A stretch of 64,000 nucleotides of DNA from Desulfonispora thiosulfatigenes DSM 11270 (GCF_900176035.1 NZ_FWWT01000008.1:1-64000), one strand, 5' to 3'. Shown: positions 9,163 to 18,814, numbered from the stretch's first letter. Notes: generated by a model not told the origin, from the sequence alone. A program made the numbers and translations.

Positions 9163-9339
9163 CTAGTTAAAAAGTTTGTCTACTTTTATCTCTCCGGGAT
9201 AAATCATACCTTGATCTCGTGCTAATTTTTCTATTTCTACTTTATCTAGGCTTTGATAGTTTGAAAGAGTAAGGATCATTCCCGCTAAAAAAAATCCTAA
9301 ACCAATTCCAAAAATTATCTGACTATACTTTTTTACCAT
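9163..9339 (-). CDS. Small single-pass membrane protein, unknown
   Basis: 58 aa, starting at ATG 9337-9339 and ending TAG 9163-9165. It consists of a hydrophobic stretch (IIFGIGLGFFLAGMILTL, about residues 8-25) and a charged tail (LDKVEIEKLARDQGMIYPGE). The tail resembles the juxtamembrane segment of small YceG/MltG-like anchored proteins seen in some Bacillota, but I cannot confirm this. It lies in the operon between the DUF-type coiled-coil protein and the rod gene with little intergenic space, so it is probably translated. Confidence 0.55.
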   Translation of the reverse strand: MVKKYSQIIFGIGLGFFLAGMILTLSNYQSLDKVEIEKLARDQGMIYPGEIKVDKLFN

Positions 9340-9344
9340 GCTTT

Positions 9345-9704
9345 TTATTTTTTCAAGTTTAGTCTTAATTCGATCTCACCCTTTCCTTTTTTATACTTAC
9401 TAGCTAACTCATTTACTGTCAAACCTTGTTTATAATCTTTAAATATTTCTTCATTTATATCTTTACTTAATTCCGTATTTACTAAATCTTCAAAATTCAA
9501 CTCTTGCGACAACATTTTCTTATTTCCGTTAATATTATCCTCTTTCCCCATTTTATCCTGCAGATAATCTATTTTATCATTTAAACTGTCTAATTTCTCG
9601 TTAATTGTTTTTTTACTTGTTATATTTATATTACTTGGGATAAATATAGAACGATATGTGAAGCCCATTAAAATAATACCTATAATGATTAAGAAAATAT
9701 TCAT
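9345..9704 (-). CDS. Membrane-anchored coiled-coil protein, unknown (DUF6115-like)
   Basis: 119 aa. One N-terminal membrane segment (IFLIIIGIILMGFTYRSIFI) is followed by a coiled-coil region (KLDSLNDKIDYLQDKMG). The C-terminus is HTH-like (LSKDINEEIFKDYKQG LTVNELASKYKKGKGEIELRL). Proteins with this layout are common just downstream of sigD in clostridial motility operons; their role is not known. The start overlaps the sigD stop by 4 bp, which implies translational coupling. Confidence 0.6.
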   Translation of the reverse strand: MNIFLIIIGIILMGFTYRSIFIPSNINITSKKTINEKLDSLNDKIDYLQDKMGKEDNINGNKKMLSQELNFEDLVNTELSKDINEEIFKDYKQGLTVNELASKYKKGKGEIELRLNLKK

Positions 9705-10372
9705 CTATCTTCCTCCAGCTTTTTGCGCAGGGAAATAAGTGCCTTTGATTTTATCTGCGATACTCTGGATACCCCTACTTCTAATACTTCTGCTATTTCT
9801 TTCATAGATAACTCTTCATAAAAGTAAAGAGTTAGGACTAATCTTTCGTTTTCTTTAAGCTCTGAGATAGCTTTTGCTAAACTTTTCGTTTGTTCTTCCC
9901 TGACAAAATTCTCTTCTGGAGATCCTAATTGAGTGTCTTTTATACCTAAGGTTTCTTCGATAGAGACATGAGCAAAATAATTTAAGGACTCTAAGGCTTC
10001 GCTAACTTCTTGCTCAGATATTCCAATCTCTTTTGCCACGGCTGAGTACGAAACTTCTGTATCTATATTTCCAGCTAATTTTTCCATAGTTTCTGTGATT
10101 CTTTTTATCATTTCCCATTTAGTACGGGATACAGGAGCTGCTTTTCTTATTGCATCTATAATTGCACCCCTGATTCTAATTGATGCATAGGTAGCAAACT
10201 TTACTTCTTTTTCAGGTTTATATCTTTTTATCGCATCCATTAATCCTAATATACCATAGCTTATCATATCTTCTTTATCCCAGTGACTAGGTAATTTTAA
10301 ATCAATTCGATTTACTATGATATTCACAAGTGATAGATAATCTTCAGGGTTAATGGGCATTTCTTTTTTCAC
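9701..10372 (-). CDS. sigD: RNA polymerase sigma factor for flagellar operons, SigD/FliA/WhiG family
   Basis: 223 aa. Region 2 is DMISYGILGLMDAIKRYKP and KFATYASIRIRGAIIDAIRK; region 3 follows (YSAVAKEIGISEQEVSEAL). Region 4 ends in LVLTLYFYEELSMKEIAEVLEVGVSRVSQIKSKAL. The hallmark RGAIIDAIRKAAPVSR is typical of the FliA/SigD group. It should read promoters of the form TAAA-N15-GCCGATAT; one lies before the flagellin at 60659-60685. In this operon it follows the PilZ gene. Confidence 0.95.
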   Translation of the reverse strand: MKKEMPINPEDYLSLVNIIVNRIDLKLPSHWDKEDMISYGILGLMDAIKRYKPEKEVKFATYASIRIRGAIIDAIRKAAPVSRTKWEMIKRITETMEKLAGNIDTEVSYSAVAKEIGISEQEVSEALESLNYFAHVSIEETLGIKDTQLGSPEENFVREEQTKSLAKAISELKENERLVLTLYFYEELSMKEIAEVLEVGVSRVSQIKSKALISLRKKLEEDR

Positions 10373-10378
10373 CAGAAA

Positions 10379-11059
10379 TCACTCCATAAAAAGATGCATT
10401 TTTTTTCTCATTACAGAAAAAATATATTTAATTATACAGTCCCTTTGTCTTTCGGTTATCTCTTCTAAAGCTACTCCTACACGCCACTTATATTTAGTTT
10501 CAGTAGTAGTATCTTCTATGCTTCTTACCACTTTACCTAAAACCTTTATTTCAATTTCAGTATCATCAACAAAGATAGGGAAACACACTACCATCAACGT
10601 GTCTTCAGCTAAACCTTTGTCTAGGGCTAATTGCATCCCTCCACCACTTAAATCGCTCGTTCTAGCCTTATTAGTTGGGTTTACTGCAGTCCAGGTTCTA
10701 CGTTGACTATTTTTTATAATCTCATAATTTATATCTAAAGAAACATCTATCCGAAAAAAGTTTCTTCTTTCTATCTTCTTCATATTTGGATTTATTTTCA
10801 ATACATACATAGGGGCTTCATTTTCTTTTTTCATACCCAGTATTTCTGTTTTAAACTTATATAAGGTAGTATCTGTAAAAACAGTAATCTCTACCTTTTC
10901 TCCTATTGCTAGGCGAAGTTGAATTCTTTTTTCTTCGGGAATTGCCATAGAAAAGGTCTCTTTATCTACTCCTGTAATTATACTTCGATATGTATTAGTG
11001 TCATTATTTCTCGTTACTTCTAATTTATTATGTATTTCCAATGCTTTTTTCTTTTTCAT
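10379..11059 (-). CDS. PilZ-domain flagellar brake protein (YcgR/YpfA-like)
   Basis: 226 aa. The N-terminal YcgR-type beta domain is followed by a PilZ domain with the c-di-GMP-binding RxxxR element in KIERRNFFRIDV and the second motif DLSGGGMQLALD. YcgR proteins bound to c-di-GMP slow the motor by contacting FliG or MotA. Location between flhG and sigD is the same as in many clostridia. Both nucleotide-binding motifs look intact, so c-di-GMP responsiveness is likely. Confidence 0.9.
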   Translation of the reverse strand: MKKKKALEIHNKLEVTRNNDTNTYRSIITGVDKETFSMAIPEEKRIQLRLAIGEKVEITVFTDTTLYKFKTEILGMKKENEAPMYVLKINPNMKKIERRNFFRIDVSLDINYEIIKNSQRRTWTAVNPTNKARTSDLSGGGMQLALDKGLAEDTLMVVCFPIFVDDTEIEIKVLGKVVRSIEDTTTETKYKWRVGVALEEITERQRDCIIKYIFSVMRKKMHLFME

Positions 11060-11069
11060 AAAAACACCC

Positions 11070-11954
11070 TTATCTAAATATATTTATTAACTTTTTAATA
11101 AACTTTTCTGTTCCTTGAGGAGGTCTATCATTTCCTCTTAAAAAGTTCTCTGCAATATAATTCATATCTTTAGCTGCCTTACTTCTTGGATATGATAAGA
11201 CAAAAGGTCTTTGTTCTTTAATTGATTTTACTACATTATCATCTTGATTAATAAAACCAATTTTCTTAATATCTATATTTAAAAACTTATCAGCAACATT
11301 TTCTATTCTTGCTATAGTATCATCTGCTTCTTTAATACTAGTAACTCTATTTACAATTACAGAAACTTCTTTATGTAAATTAAACTGAGATAATATTTTA
11401 ATTAAAGCATACGCGTCTGTAATCGATGTAGGCTCAGGCGTAATAACAATTAAAACATCATCTGCAGCTGAAATAAATCCTAAAATATTTTTAGAAACTC
11501 CCGCTCCACAATCAATAAATAAATAATCCATTTCAAGCGAAAATTCTGCTAATTCATTTAAAATATTATCTCTTTGCTCGCTTTCTAAATTAACTAATTC
11601 ATTTATACCAGATCCACCGGGGATAATAGTTATCCCTTCAGCTGTTGTAACTGCAATCTCTTTTAAGCTTTTTTTCCCTTTAATAACATCATAAAGTGAA
11701 TGCTTTGGAAAAAGTCCAAACATAATATCTATATTAGCCATACCTAAGTCTGCATCCATAATCAATACTTTATTACCCAGCTTAGTTAAAGAAAGAGCAA
11801 GATTAGAAACAACACTAGTTTTTCCTACTCCTCCTTTACCACTGGCAACTGTAATTATCCTCATGTTTTTAGGCTCATTGTTCTTTTTCTTTTCTTGTTG
11901 GCCTTTATTTAATACAAATAATTTTCTTAATTCTTCTGCCTGATCTTTTATCAT
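11070..11954 (-). CDS. flhG: Flagellar number regulator FlhG (MinD-like ATPase)
   Basis: 294 aa. The deviant Walker A motif is ASGKGGVGKTSVVSNLALSL, followed by LIMDADLGMANIDIMFGL (switch region) and LFIDCGAGVS. The short N-terminal extension carries the DQAEELRKL segment used by FlhG to stimulate FlhF GTPase activity. FlhG controls flagellar number and C-ring assembly. It overlaps the flhF stop by 4 bp, as usual for this pair. Confidence 0.95.
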   Translation of the reverse strand: MIKDQAEELRKLFVLNKGQQEKKKNNEPKNMRIITVASGKGGVGKTSVVSNLALSLTKLGNKVLIMDADLGMANIDIMFGLFPKHSLYDVIKGKKSLKEIAVTTAEGITIIPGGSGINELVNLESEQRDNILNELAEFSLEMDYLFIDCGAGVSKNILGFISAADDVLIVITPEPTSITDAYALIKILSQFNLHKEVSVIVNRVTSIKEADDTIARIENVADKFLNIDIKKIGFINQDDNVVKSIKEQRPFVLSYPRSKAAKDMNYIAENFLRGNDRPPQGTEKFIKKLINIFR

Positions 11955-13102
11955 AAGGATACACCTTCTAATATTAATTTTGCTATTGATTCTGGTTCTC
12001 CTACATCTATATCATCAGGTACATTTTGACCATTAGTTATATAGGCAATAGGTAAATCAGTTATATACGCCGCATTAATTACAGAACCTAGATACTGTGT
12101 TTCGTCGGTTTTGGTAAAAACAAGTTTTGTATAATTTAAACATTTATAGTCATCTAACATACGAAGTAAATCTCTATCTTTCGTAACTGAACTTAAAACT
12201 AAATAAATCTCTACGGAATCAAGTGCCTCAAGATATGTTTTAAGTTCTAAAATTTTCGAAATGTTTTTAGAAGGTCTACCCGCTGTATCAATCAGGATAA
12301 TATCCTTAGATTTATTTTTTTCAACGGCTTCTTTTAATTGTTCTTGATTCATTACAACATCTACAGATACATTCATAATTTCTCCATAGGTTTCAAGTTG
12401 TTGCACTGCCCCTATGCGATATGTATCTATTGTAATTAAGCTAATGCTTACATTATTGATTAAAGAAAAATGTGCACCTAATTTTGCTAAGGTAGTAGTT
12501 TTACCGACCCCCGGGGGGCCTACAAAAGCTAGAATATTTGATTTTTGATTTTCTTTTGTTACTGGCTTTAAAATTTTAGATATACTATTAGTTAATGCTT
12601 CTACATCAATATTATCCTTATTAAAAGCACTTTTTTGATAATTATTTAAGATTACATCTACTATATCTGGCTTTATCTCTAGATCTAGGAGGTTTTTTCT
12701 TAAATGTTCTAAATTAGAATTATCATCTTTAGGAACATTTTCTTTAGAGACATTTTCTTTTTCTGTATTTATATCTGAGTTAATTTCTGGGTTTATTTCT
12801 GAGTTTACATCAGTATTTAGATCAGTATTTATTTCTGTCTTATCTGGACTTAAAAGACTTTTCAAGCGCTTAATTTCTTCAGGGGTAAAAATTTCTTCAT
12901 TCTTCTTTATTTCTTTAGTTTCCTCAATATCCTCTTCATCAACAGCTGCCGTTACTTCTAATTTTTTCGGCAGAAAATATCCTTTAAAGCCCTTTTCACG
13001 CACCTTTTGACTACTAACAATTACAGCATTGGGGCTTAGGTCTTCTTTAATAGTCATTAAAGCTTCTTTCATATCCTTGACAATATAACGCTTAATCTTC
13101 AT
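11951..13102 (-). CDS. flhF: SRP-type GTPase FlhF
   Basis: 383 aa. N-terminal basic B domain (KIKRYIVKDMKEALMTIKEDL), then a low-complexity linker of N/D/E/T/I repeats (residues about 95-125, units like INTDLNTDVNSEINPEINS), then the NG GTPase with G1 FVGPPGVGKTTTLAKLG, DTYRIGAVQQL and DTAGRPS. FlhF marks the flagellar assembly site. The C-terminal part is complete. It overlaps flhA by 11 bp. Confidence 0.95.
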   Translation of the reverse strand: MKIKRYIVKDMKEALMTIKEDLSPNAVIVSSQKVREKGFKGYFLPKKLEVTAAVDEEDIEETKEIKKNEEIFTPEEIKRLKSLLSPDKTEINTDLNTDVNSEINPEINSDINTEKENVSKENVPKDDNSNLEHLRKNLLDLEIKPDIVDVILNNYQKSAFNKDNIDVEALTNSISKILKPVTKENQKSNILAFVGPPGVGKTTTLAKLGAHFSLINNVSISLITIDTYRIGAVQQLETYGEIMNVSVDVVMNQEQLKEAVEKNKSKDIILIDTAGRPSKNISKILELKTYLEALDSVEIYLVLSSVTKDRDLLRMLDDYKCLNYTKLVFTKTDETQYLGSVINAAYITDLPIAYITNGQNVPDDIDVGEPESIAKLILEGVSL

Positions 13103-15170
13103 TTAGCTTCACCATACCTATAGCTTCAACTTCTAATTCCGTTGTTAACTCATTAATACTCAGCACTGCTAATTCTGGCAAATACCTATCAATTAATCTC
13201 CTAAAAGGTAATCTAATTCCTGCTGATGTTACTATCACAGGGGGTAATCCTAGAAGAGCAAATTGTTCTTTAAATTCACTTAATTGATTAAAGATATGCT
13301 GTGTTAACTCGGGTGAAATAGCGGAATAACTTCCTTTAGGTGTATTTTGAATAGACCCTGCTAATTCTCTTTCTAAGACAGGTTCTAAGGTCACAACAAT
13401 CATTTTCCCATCACTAGAATATTGATTGCTAATATTTCTCGCTAGTTTTTCCCTACTAGACTCTGTTAAATAATCTATATCTTTAGAGAGCCTTACTGCA
13501 TCAGAAATAGCTTCTAATATTGCTTCCATATCCTTGATCGAAATCCTTTCTTTTAAAAGGTTTTCGAGTACTTTTTGAATTTCACCTACCGTAATTTGAT
13601 CTGGTACGAGTTCTGTTACCAATGCTTCATTATTTTCCTTAACTATTTCAATTAATTCTTTAGTATCTTGTTTTGATAATAATTCACTAGCATGCACCTT
13701 AATAAATTCTGTAAGATGCGTAATTAGCACAGTCGCTGCATCTACTACAGTAAATCCTTCAAGTTCTATTTTTTCTTTATTTTCTTCGGTTACCCACCAG
13801 GCAGGAAGGCCAAAGGTAGGCTCAGTAGTTTTAATTCCTTCAATAGTAGCTTCTGAATCATCGGGATTCATCGCTAAAAATTGATCAGGCATAATTTCTC
13901 CACTAGCTATTTCTACTCCTCTAATTTTAAATTGATATGAGTTTGCAAACAACTGTAAATTATCCCTAATTCTAATTGGCTTTACATATATACCTAATTC
14001 TTGAGCACATTGTCTCCTTACAGCTGCAAGACGCTCTAAGAGATCTCCACCTTGGTCAGAATCTGTTAGAGGTATTAAATTATAGCCAATTTCTAATTCT
14101 AAAGGATCTACTTTAAAGAAATTAAGAACATTTTCTGGTTCTCTTGAACTGCTTGGAGCTATTTTTTCTTCTATTTCTAATTCTTCTTTTTTCTTTTCTT
14201 CTTTATTTAAAGCATATGCTGTATATCCTGCTCCTAAAGCTAAAATCATAAAAGGTGGAAATGGTAATCCTGGGATAAGACCTAAAATCAGCATAATTCC
14301 CGCTGCTAGAGCAATTACCTTTGGAAAAGAGCTTAATTGCTCAGTAAAATCTATCCCAAAACTATTTCCAGAGCCTGATCTTGTTACTAGAATACCTGTA
14401 GCTGTCGAAATTAAAAGCGCAGGCATCTGTGAAACTAAACCATCACCCACAGAAAGAATCGTAAAAGTTTGTAGTGCTTCCATAGCTGGCATTTGGAGTT
14501 GCCACATTCCGATAATTAAACCACCAATAATATTTATAATAGTAATAATGATTCCTGCTATTGCATCTCCCTTAACAAACTTACTAGCACCATCCATTGC
14601 CCCAAAAAAGTCAGCTTCTCTTTGAATAGTTTTTCTTCTTTCTTTGGCATCTTGTTCACTTATTAAACCTGCATTAAGGTCAGCATCAATACTCATTTGT
14701 TTTCCTGGCATTGCATCTAAAGTAAAACGCGCGGCAACCTCTGCTACCCTTCCCGCACCATTTGTGATAACGACAAATTGAATAATAGTAATAATTATAA
14801 AAATAATCATACCTACTACATAATTTCCACTAACCACAAATGACCCAAAGGCATCAATTACAGATCCTGCATTAGCATCAATTAAAATTAATCTTGTTGA
14901 AGATATATTTAAGGCTAAACGAAATAGTGTTGTCACTAATAATAATGAGGGAAACACAGAAAACTGTAAGGGCTGGGTAATAAAAAGTGTCGTAAGAAGT
15001 ACAATTAACCCTATTGTCAGATTTAAAGTTAATAATACATCAAGCATCCCAGGGGGTAAGGGAATGATAATCATCATTATTATCGCAATAACCAATGCAG
15101 CAACTAATAAATCATTATGTGCAGTTAATTTTCGTAATATTTCTGATATATTAGCTTTAGATGTTTCCAT
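13092..15170 (-). CDS. flhA: Flagellar type III export gate protein FlhA
   Basis: 692 aa, normal length. About eight N-terminal membrane segments (residues 20-330) include the FHIPEP-family loop (RVAEVAARFTLDAMPGKQMSID). A large cytosolic domain follows and binds export chaperones such as FliS and FlgN. FlhA forms the nonameric export gate with FlhB. It lies between flhB and flhF. Confidence 0.97.
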   Translation of the reverse strand: METSKANISEILRKLTAHNDLLVAALVIAIIMMIIIPLPPGMLDVLLTLNLTIGLIVLLTTLFITQPLQFSVFPSLLLVTTLFRLALNISSTRLILIDANAGSVIDAFGSFVVSGNYVVGMIIFIIITIIQFVVITNGAGRVAEVAARFTLDAMPGKQMSIDADLNAGLISEQDAKERRKTIQREADFFGAMDGASKFVKGDAIAGIIITIINIIGGLIIGMWQLQMPAMEALQTFTILSVGDGLVSQMPALLISTATGILVTRSGSGNSFGIDFTEQLSSFPKVIALAAGIMLILGLIPGLPFPPFMILALGAGYTAYALNKEEKKKEELEIEEKIAPSSSREPENVLNFFKVDPLELEIGYNLIPLTDSDQGGDLLERLAAVRRQCAQELGIYVKPIRIRDNLQLFANSYQFKIRGVEIASGEIMPDQFLAMNPDDSEATIEGIKTTEPTFGLPAWWVTEENKEKIELEGFTVVDAATVLITHLTEFIKVHASELLSKQDTKELIEIVKENNEALVTELVPDQITVGEIQKVLENLLKERISIKDMEAILEAISDAVRLSKDIDYLTESSREKLARNISNQYSSDGKMIVVTLEPVLERELAGSIQNTPKGSYSAISPELTQHIFNQLSEFKEQFALLGLPPVIVTSAGIRLPFRRLIDRYLPELAVLSINELTTELEVEAIGMVKLNED

Positions 15171-15183
15171 TTAATGACCCCCT

Positions 15184-16272
15184 TTATCTTTTTCCTAATT
15201 TATAAATAGACGCTATAATTTCAGCTACAGCTTGATACAATTCGATTGGAATAAAATCATCTACTTCTACATTTTTATATAAAGTTTGAGCTACCGGTTT
15301 ATTTTCAATAATTGGAATATTATATTCTTTAGCTCGTTCTTTTATTTTTAAAGCAATATGTCCTGTTCCTTTAGCTACTACTTTAGGAGCACCCATATCA
15401 TCTTCATATTTTAAGGCTACTGCAAAGTGAGTTGGATTAGTAACTACTACTGTCGCTTCTGGAATACTTTCCATCATCCGTCCCATTGCTAATTGCCGCT
15501 GTTTTTCTCGTAATTTAGATTTAAGTTGAGGATCACCCTCACTTTGTTTCATTTCTTGCTTTACTTCATGTTTAGTCATTTTTATATTTTGCTTGTGTTC
15601 CCATTTTTGAAAAGTAAAATCCAAAATTGCAATAAACACAAAAATAAGTCCTGCACCGAGGCAAATTTTATAAATTAAACCAGCAAGATAAGAGCCGATT
15701 CCAGCTACATCCATGTCACTTAGGAAAAATAGTTTTTTAAAATCTTTTTTTACCATTAAGAAAACTACAAAACTTACCACTGATACTTTTAATAAAGACT
15801 TAACTAATTCTACTAAGGACTTTTTGGAAAAAATCTTTTTAAACCCTTCCACCGGATTTAATTTGCTAAACTTTGGCTTGATAATTTCGGGTGAAAATAA
15901 AAAACCCACCTGGACAACATTAACTAAAAAACCAAAAACCATCGCTACAATAAAAATTGGCGCCATTAAAGTTAAAAAGAATTGTAAAACTACCCCAAAT
16001 AAATTAAAGATATAATCATCAGTTAAAGGCATTTTTATTTCATGAGCAAAAACAAATTTCATGAAATTTTGAATCTTTCCTCCAAAATAGCCTCTTCCCC
16101 CATATAGAGAACTAACTAGAGCTATTAAAACAAGAGCAGCATTAAAGTCTTGGCTTTTTGCTATTTGACCTTTTTTCCTACTATCTTGTTTTTTCTTAGG
16201 AGTAGCGTCTTCTGTTTTTTCTCCCGATTCTGCAAATAGTTGTAAATTAAGATAAAGTTTTTGTTCACTCAT
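15184..16272 (-). CDS. flhB: Flagellar export switch protein FlhB
   Basis: 362 aa. The polar N-terminus GEKTEDATPKKKQDSRKKGQ is followed by four membrane segments and a cytosolic tail with the self-cleavage motif TNPTHFAVAL (cleavage between N and P). Cleavage drives the rod/hook to filament substrate switch with FliK. A second FlhB-like C-terminal domain (FlhX) is encoded at 31430-31705. Start codon overlaps the fliR stop by 4 bp. Confidence 0.96.
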   Translation of the reverse strand: MSEQKLYLNLQLFAESGEKTEDATPKKKQDSRKKGQIAKSQDFNAALVLIALVSSLYGGRGYFGGKIQNFMKFVFAHEIKMPLTDDYIFNLFGVVLQFFLTLMAPIFIVAMVFGFLVNVVQVGFLFSPEIIKPKFSKLNPVEGFKKIFSKKSLVELVKSLLKVSVVSFVVFLMVKKDFKKLFFLSDMDVAGIGSYLAGLIYKICLGAGLIFVFIAILDFTFQKWEHKQNIKMTKHEVKQEMKQSEGDPQLKSKLREKQRQLAMGRMMESIPEATVVVTNPTHFAVALKYEDDMGAPKVVAKGTGHIALKIKERAKEYNIPIIENKPVAQTLYKNVEVDDFIPIELYQAVAEIIASIYKLGKR

Positions 16273-17039
16273 CGCATTAATTGCTCCATAACTAAAATTA
16301 AATCTTTTTCCATTTGGCTTAAAATATTACCTATTATAACCACCGTGATAGGTAACATGAGCATCAAAGAGATAACTCCAAGTCCTGCCTTAATCGGGAA
16401 TCCTAAAATAAAAACATTAAGTTGTGGAACAGTTCTAGCAAGTAAGGCTAAAGCGATATCTGCAATTAATAAAACAGTCATTATCGGAGCTGCTATTTTA
16501 AAGGATATAGCAAACATTCCCACGAATATACTTAAAATAGCGGCTGGTACATTTTTCGACAAAATTATTTCCCCAATAGGAATAATTTCATAACTATGAA
16601 AGATTGCCATTAATAAACTGTGATGACCATCTAATGATAAAAAAATCATAATAGCTAATGTATATAAAAATTGACCTACCAAAGTAATCTGGGACTGGCT
16701 TTGTGGATCTAAAACACTTGCCATTGCAAATCCCATTTGAATATCGATTATTTGCCCAGCTACCCTTATTGCGGTAAAAGTCAATGAACTAACATATCCT
16801 AAAATTAAACCAATAACTACTTCTTTAATAATATAAAATAAGTATAATACCAACTCATAGGAAACCGTAGTTTGCATATTTTGCACTAAAGGAAGTAATA
16901 AAATAGTAATAAGTCCTGCTAAACCAACCTTAACAACATTGGAAGCATATCTAATAGAAAAAAAAGGTGCTACAACCATGAAAGCTGTAATTCGCGCTAA
17001 AATTAAAAACCCTAATTGAAAACTTTGAGCGTCAGGCAA
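16269..17039 (-). CDS. fliR: Flagellar export apparatus protein FliR
   Basis: 256 aa, hydrophobic, with about six membrane segments. The segments FLILARITAFMVVAPFFS at the N-terminus and VLDPQSQSQITLVGQFLYTLA mid-protein are typical of FliR/SctT. FliR forms the FliPQR export channel. It lies between fliQ and flhB. Confidence 0.95.
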   Translation of the reverse strand: MPDAQSFQLGFLILARITAFMVVAPFFSIRYASNVVKVGLAGLITILLLPLVQNMQTTVSYELVLYLFYIIKEVVIGLILGYVSSLTFTAIRVAGQIIDIQMGFAMASVLDPQSQSQITLVGQFLYTLAIMIFLSLDGHHSLLMAIFHSYEIIPIGEIILSKNVPAAILSIFVGMFAISFKIAAPIMTVLLIADIALALLARTVPQLNVFILGFPIKAGLGVISLMLMLPITVVIIGNILSQMEKDLILVMEQLMR

Positions 17040-17049
17040 ACTATCCCTC

Positions 17050-17319
17050 CTAATGAACTAGGTTACTTAAATTACCAAAAATATTTGCGGCATAACTAAC
17101 TAGGATAGTAAGCATCCATTTACCAAAAATTAAAATCGCTAAAAAAACCGCTATTATTTTAGGAACAAAAGTAAGAGTTTGTTCTTGAATTTGCGTTGTT
17201 GCCTGTAAAATACTAATAGCTAAACCAACCAGTAGACCTACCCCTAATGCAGGGGCTGAAAGTAATAATACTAATGATAAGGCATCTCTAGCTAAAGAGA
17301 TTATCATTTCTTGACTCAT
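17050..17319 (-). CDS. fliQ: Flagellar export apparatus protein FliQ
   Basis: 89 aa with two membrane hairpin segments. The signature ALGVGLLVGLAISILQATTQ and IQEQTLTFVPKIIAVFL identifies FliQ/SctS. It lies 18 bp after fliP and 10 bp before fliR. Confidence 0.96.
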   Translation of the reverse strand: MSQEMIISLARDALSLVLLLSAPALGVGLLVGLAISILQATTQIQEQTLTFVPKIIAVFLAILIFGKWMLTILVSYAANIFGNLSNLVH

Positions 17320-17337
17320 TTATACATCCCCTTTTAA

Positions 17338-18093
17338 TTACCCAAAACTTTCTAATAAAGATTTAACGACTAAAAACCATCCATCAGTAATAACAAATAA
17401 TAATAATTTAAAAGGAAGTGAAATCATAATTGGTGGAACCATAACCATACCCATGGACATCAGCGTACTAGCCACAACCATATCTATTACCAAAAAGGGT
17501 ATATAAATTAAAAAACCCATTTGAAAGGCAGTTTTTAACTCACTAATAATAAACGCAGGTACAAGTACTGTTAGGGATACATCTTCCTTAGTCTTTGGCT
17601 TTGGTGTTTTTGACATTTTCACAAAGAGTGCTAAATCTTTTTCCCTCGTTTGTTTCATCATAAAATTTTTCAGTGGTTCACTTGCCCTTGTAAGAGCATC
17701 TTCTTGTGATAGAGAACCTGCTACATATGGATCTAAAGCATTAACCTTTATATCTTGGTACACTGGTGCCATCGTAAAAAAGGTTAAGAACAAAGCAAGT
17801 CCGATTAATACCTGATTTGGTGGGGATTGCTGCGTAGCAAGTGCATTTCTGACAAAACTAAGCACAATTACAATACGTGTAAATGAAGTCATCATCATTA
17901 TTAAAGCAGGTGCTAAAGTTATAATAGTCAGTATCGTTAAAAGCTTCAGTGAATCCACTACTTCAGTTGGATTATCTGTTGGATTAACTTGTAAGTCTAT
18001 GCCTGGCAAGGGAGCAGCTAAAACCTCTTGAGAAAAAAGGACAGTTAAAAATATTAAGGATATTAAAATAACTTTTTTATTCATTTTGCTCAC
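17338..18093 (-). CDS. fliP: Flagellar export apparatus protein FliP
   Basis: 251 aa. A cleavable signal peptide (KKVILISLIFLTVLFSQEVLA) precedes a region with LTLAPALIMMMTSFTRIVIVLSFVR-like sequence (written here as segments TLAPALIMMMTSFTR and IVIVLSFVRNALATQQ). The motif FKLLLFVITDGWFLVVKSL is near the C-terminus. Together with FliQ and FliR it forms the export pore. It overlaps the fliO stop by 17 bp. Confidence 0.96.
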   Translation of the reverse strand: MSKMNKKVILISLIFLTVLFSQEVLAAPLPGIDLQVNPTDNPTEVVDSLKLLTILTIITLAPALIMMMTSFTRIVIVLSFVRNALATQQSPPNQVLIGLALFLTFFTMAPVYQDIKVNALDPYVAGSLSQEDALTRASEPLKNFMMKQTREKDLALFVKMSKTPKPKTKEDVSLTVLVPAFIISELKTAFQMGFLIYIPFLVIDMVVASTLMSMGMVMVPPIMISLPFKLLLFVITDGWFLVVKSLLESFG

Positions 18094-18412
18094 TTTCCCT
18101 GCTAAATTTTTTCGCTAATACCTTAAGATATTCATTTTCAGGTCTTTCTTTTTCCTGATAATCATTAATTTCCTGCAATACATTTACCTGTTGTTCAGTA
18201 GCTGTTAGTAAAAAGTACTTTTCTCCAATTTTCACTACATTTAAAGATGCCTTAGGATTAATCGAAGTTTGCTCTATAACCTTGATATATTTATCTCCTA
18301 ATTGTAAGTACTTTTTACTTAGTCCATATTTAATTAAAAAATAGGCTAGTAATGAAACTAAAGGTAAGGCAATAACTAATCTAATAATAGCTCCCCAAAA
18401 ATTATCTACCAT
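18077..18412 (-). CDS. fliO: Flagellar biosynthesis protein FliO
   Basis: 111 aa. One N-terminal membrane segment (IIRLVIALPLVSLLAYFLI), then a basic cytosolic domain with KVIEQTSINPKASLNVVKIG. FliO stabilises FliP during export gate assembly. The family is poorly conserved, and position between fliN and fliP supports the call. Confidence 0.88.
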   Translation of the reverse strand: MVDNFWGAIIRLVIALPLVSLLAYFLIKYGLSKKYLQLGDKYIKVIEQTSINPKASLNVVKIGEKYFLLTATEQQVNVLQEINDYQEKERPENEYLKVLAKKFSRESEQNE

Positions 18413-18416
18413 ATTG

Positions 18417-18803
18417 TCACTCCTGCTTAAGGGATTGCTGTTCTTCTTGACTTAATAAACTAATTCTAATGCCAAATTGATTATTTAATACTAGTACCTC
18501 GCCTAAGCCTAACCACTCATCATTAATGTAGACATCTACTTTATCCCCGGCTAATTTGTCTAAGGATATTATGGAGTCAACATTTAACTCTAAAATTTCT
18601 CGTAGAGTTTGACTTGCCGTGCCCAGAACCGCCTGTACCTCTACTTCGATATTATCTAAAAAGTTTATATTTGTTACTTCACTAGTAGTATTGTGAGACT
18701 CAAAAGGAGAAAATTGTGCCTTTTTTATTTTGGGAGATGAACTATCTCTATTCAAATTTAACATTTCTTCGATTTGTTCTTGTGTTAAATTGCTAAAAGT
18801 CAT
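18417..18803 (-). CDS. fliN: FliN-type (SpoA domain) motor switch protein
   Basis: 128 aa. The N-terminal LTQEQIEEMLNL resembles the FliM/FliY switch peptide. The C-terminal SpoA domain has VEVQAVLGTASQTLREILELN and VLVLNNQFGIRI. This genome also has a FliN domain in FliY, so two FliN-type proteins are present. It sits between fliL and fliO rather than beside fliM. Confidence 0.9.
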   Translation of the reverse strand: MTFSNLTQEQIEEMLNLNRDSSSPKIKKAQFSPFESHNTTSEVTNINFLDNIEVEVQAVLGTASQTLREILELNVDSIISLDKLAGDKVDVYINDEWLGLGEVLVLNNQFGIRISLLSQEEQQSLKQE

Positions 18804-18814
18804 AAAATCCTCCT

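Noticed and set aside
16261-16593. Plus-strand 110-codon frame over fliR/flhB
   Set aside because: Mirror of the coding strand; no ribosome site and typical shadow composition.
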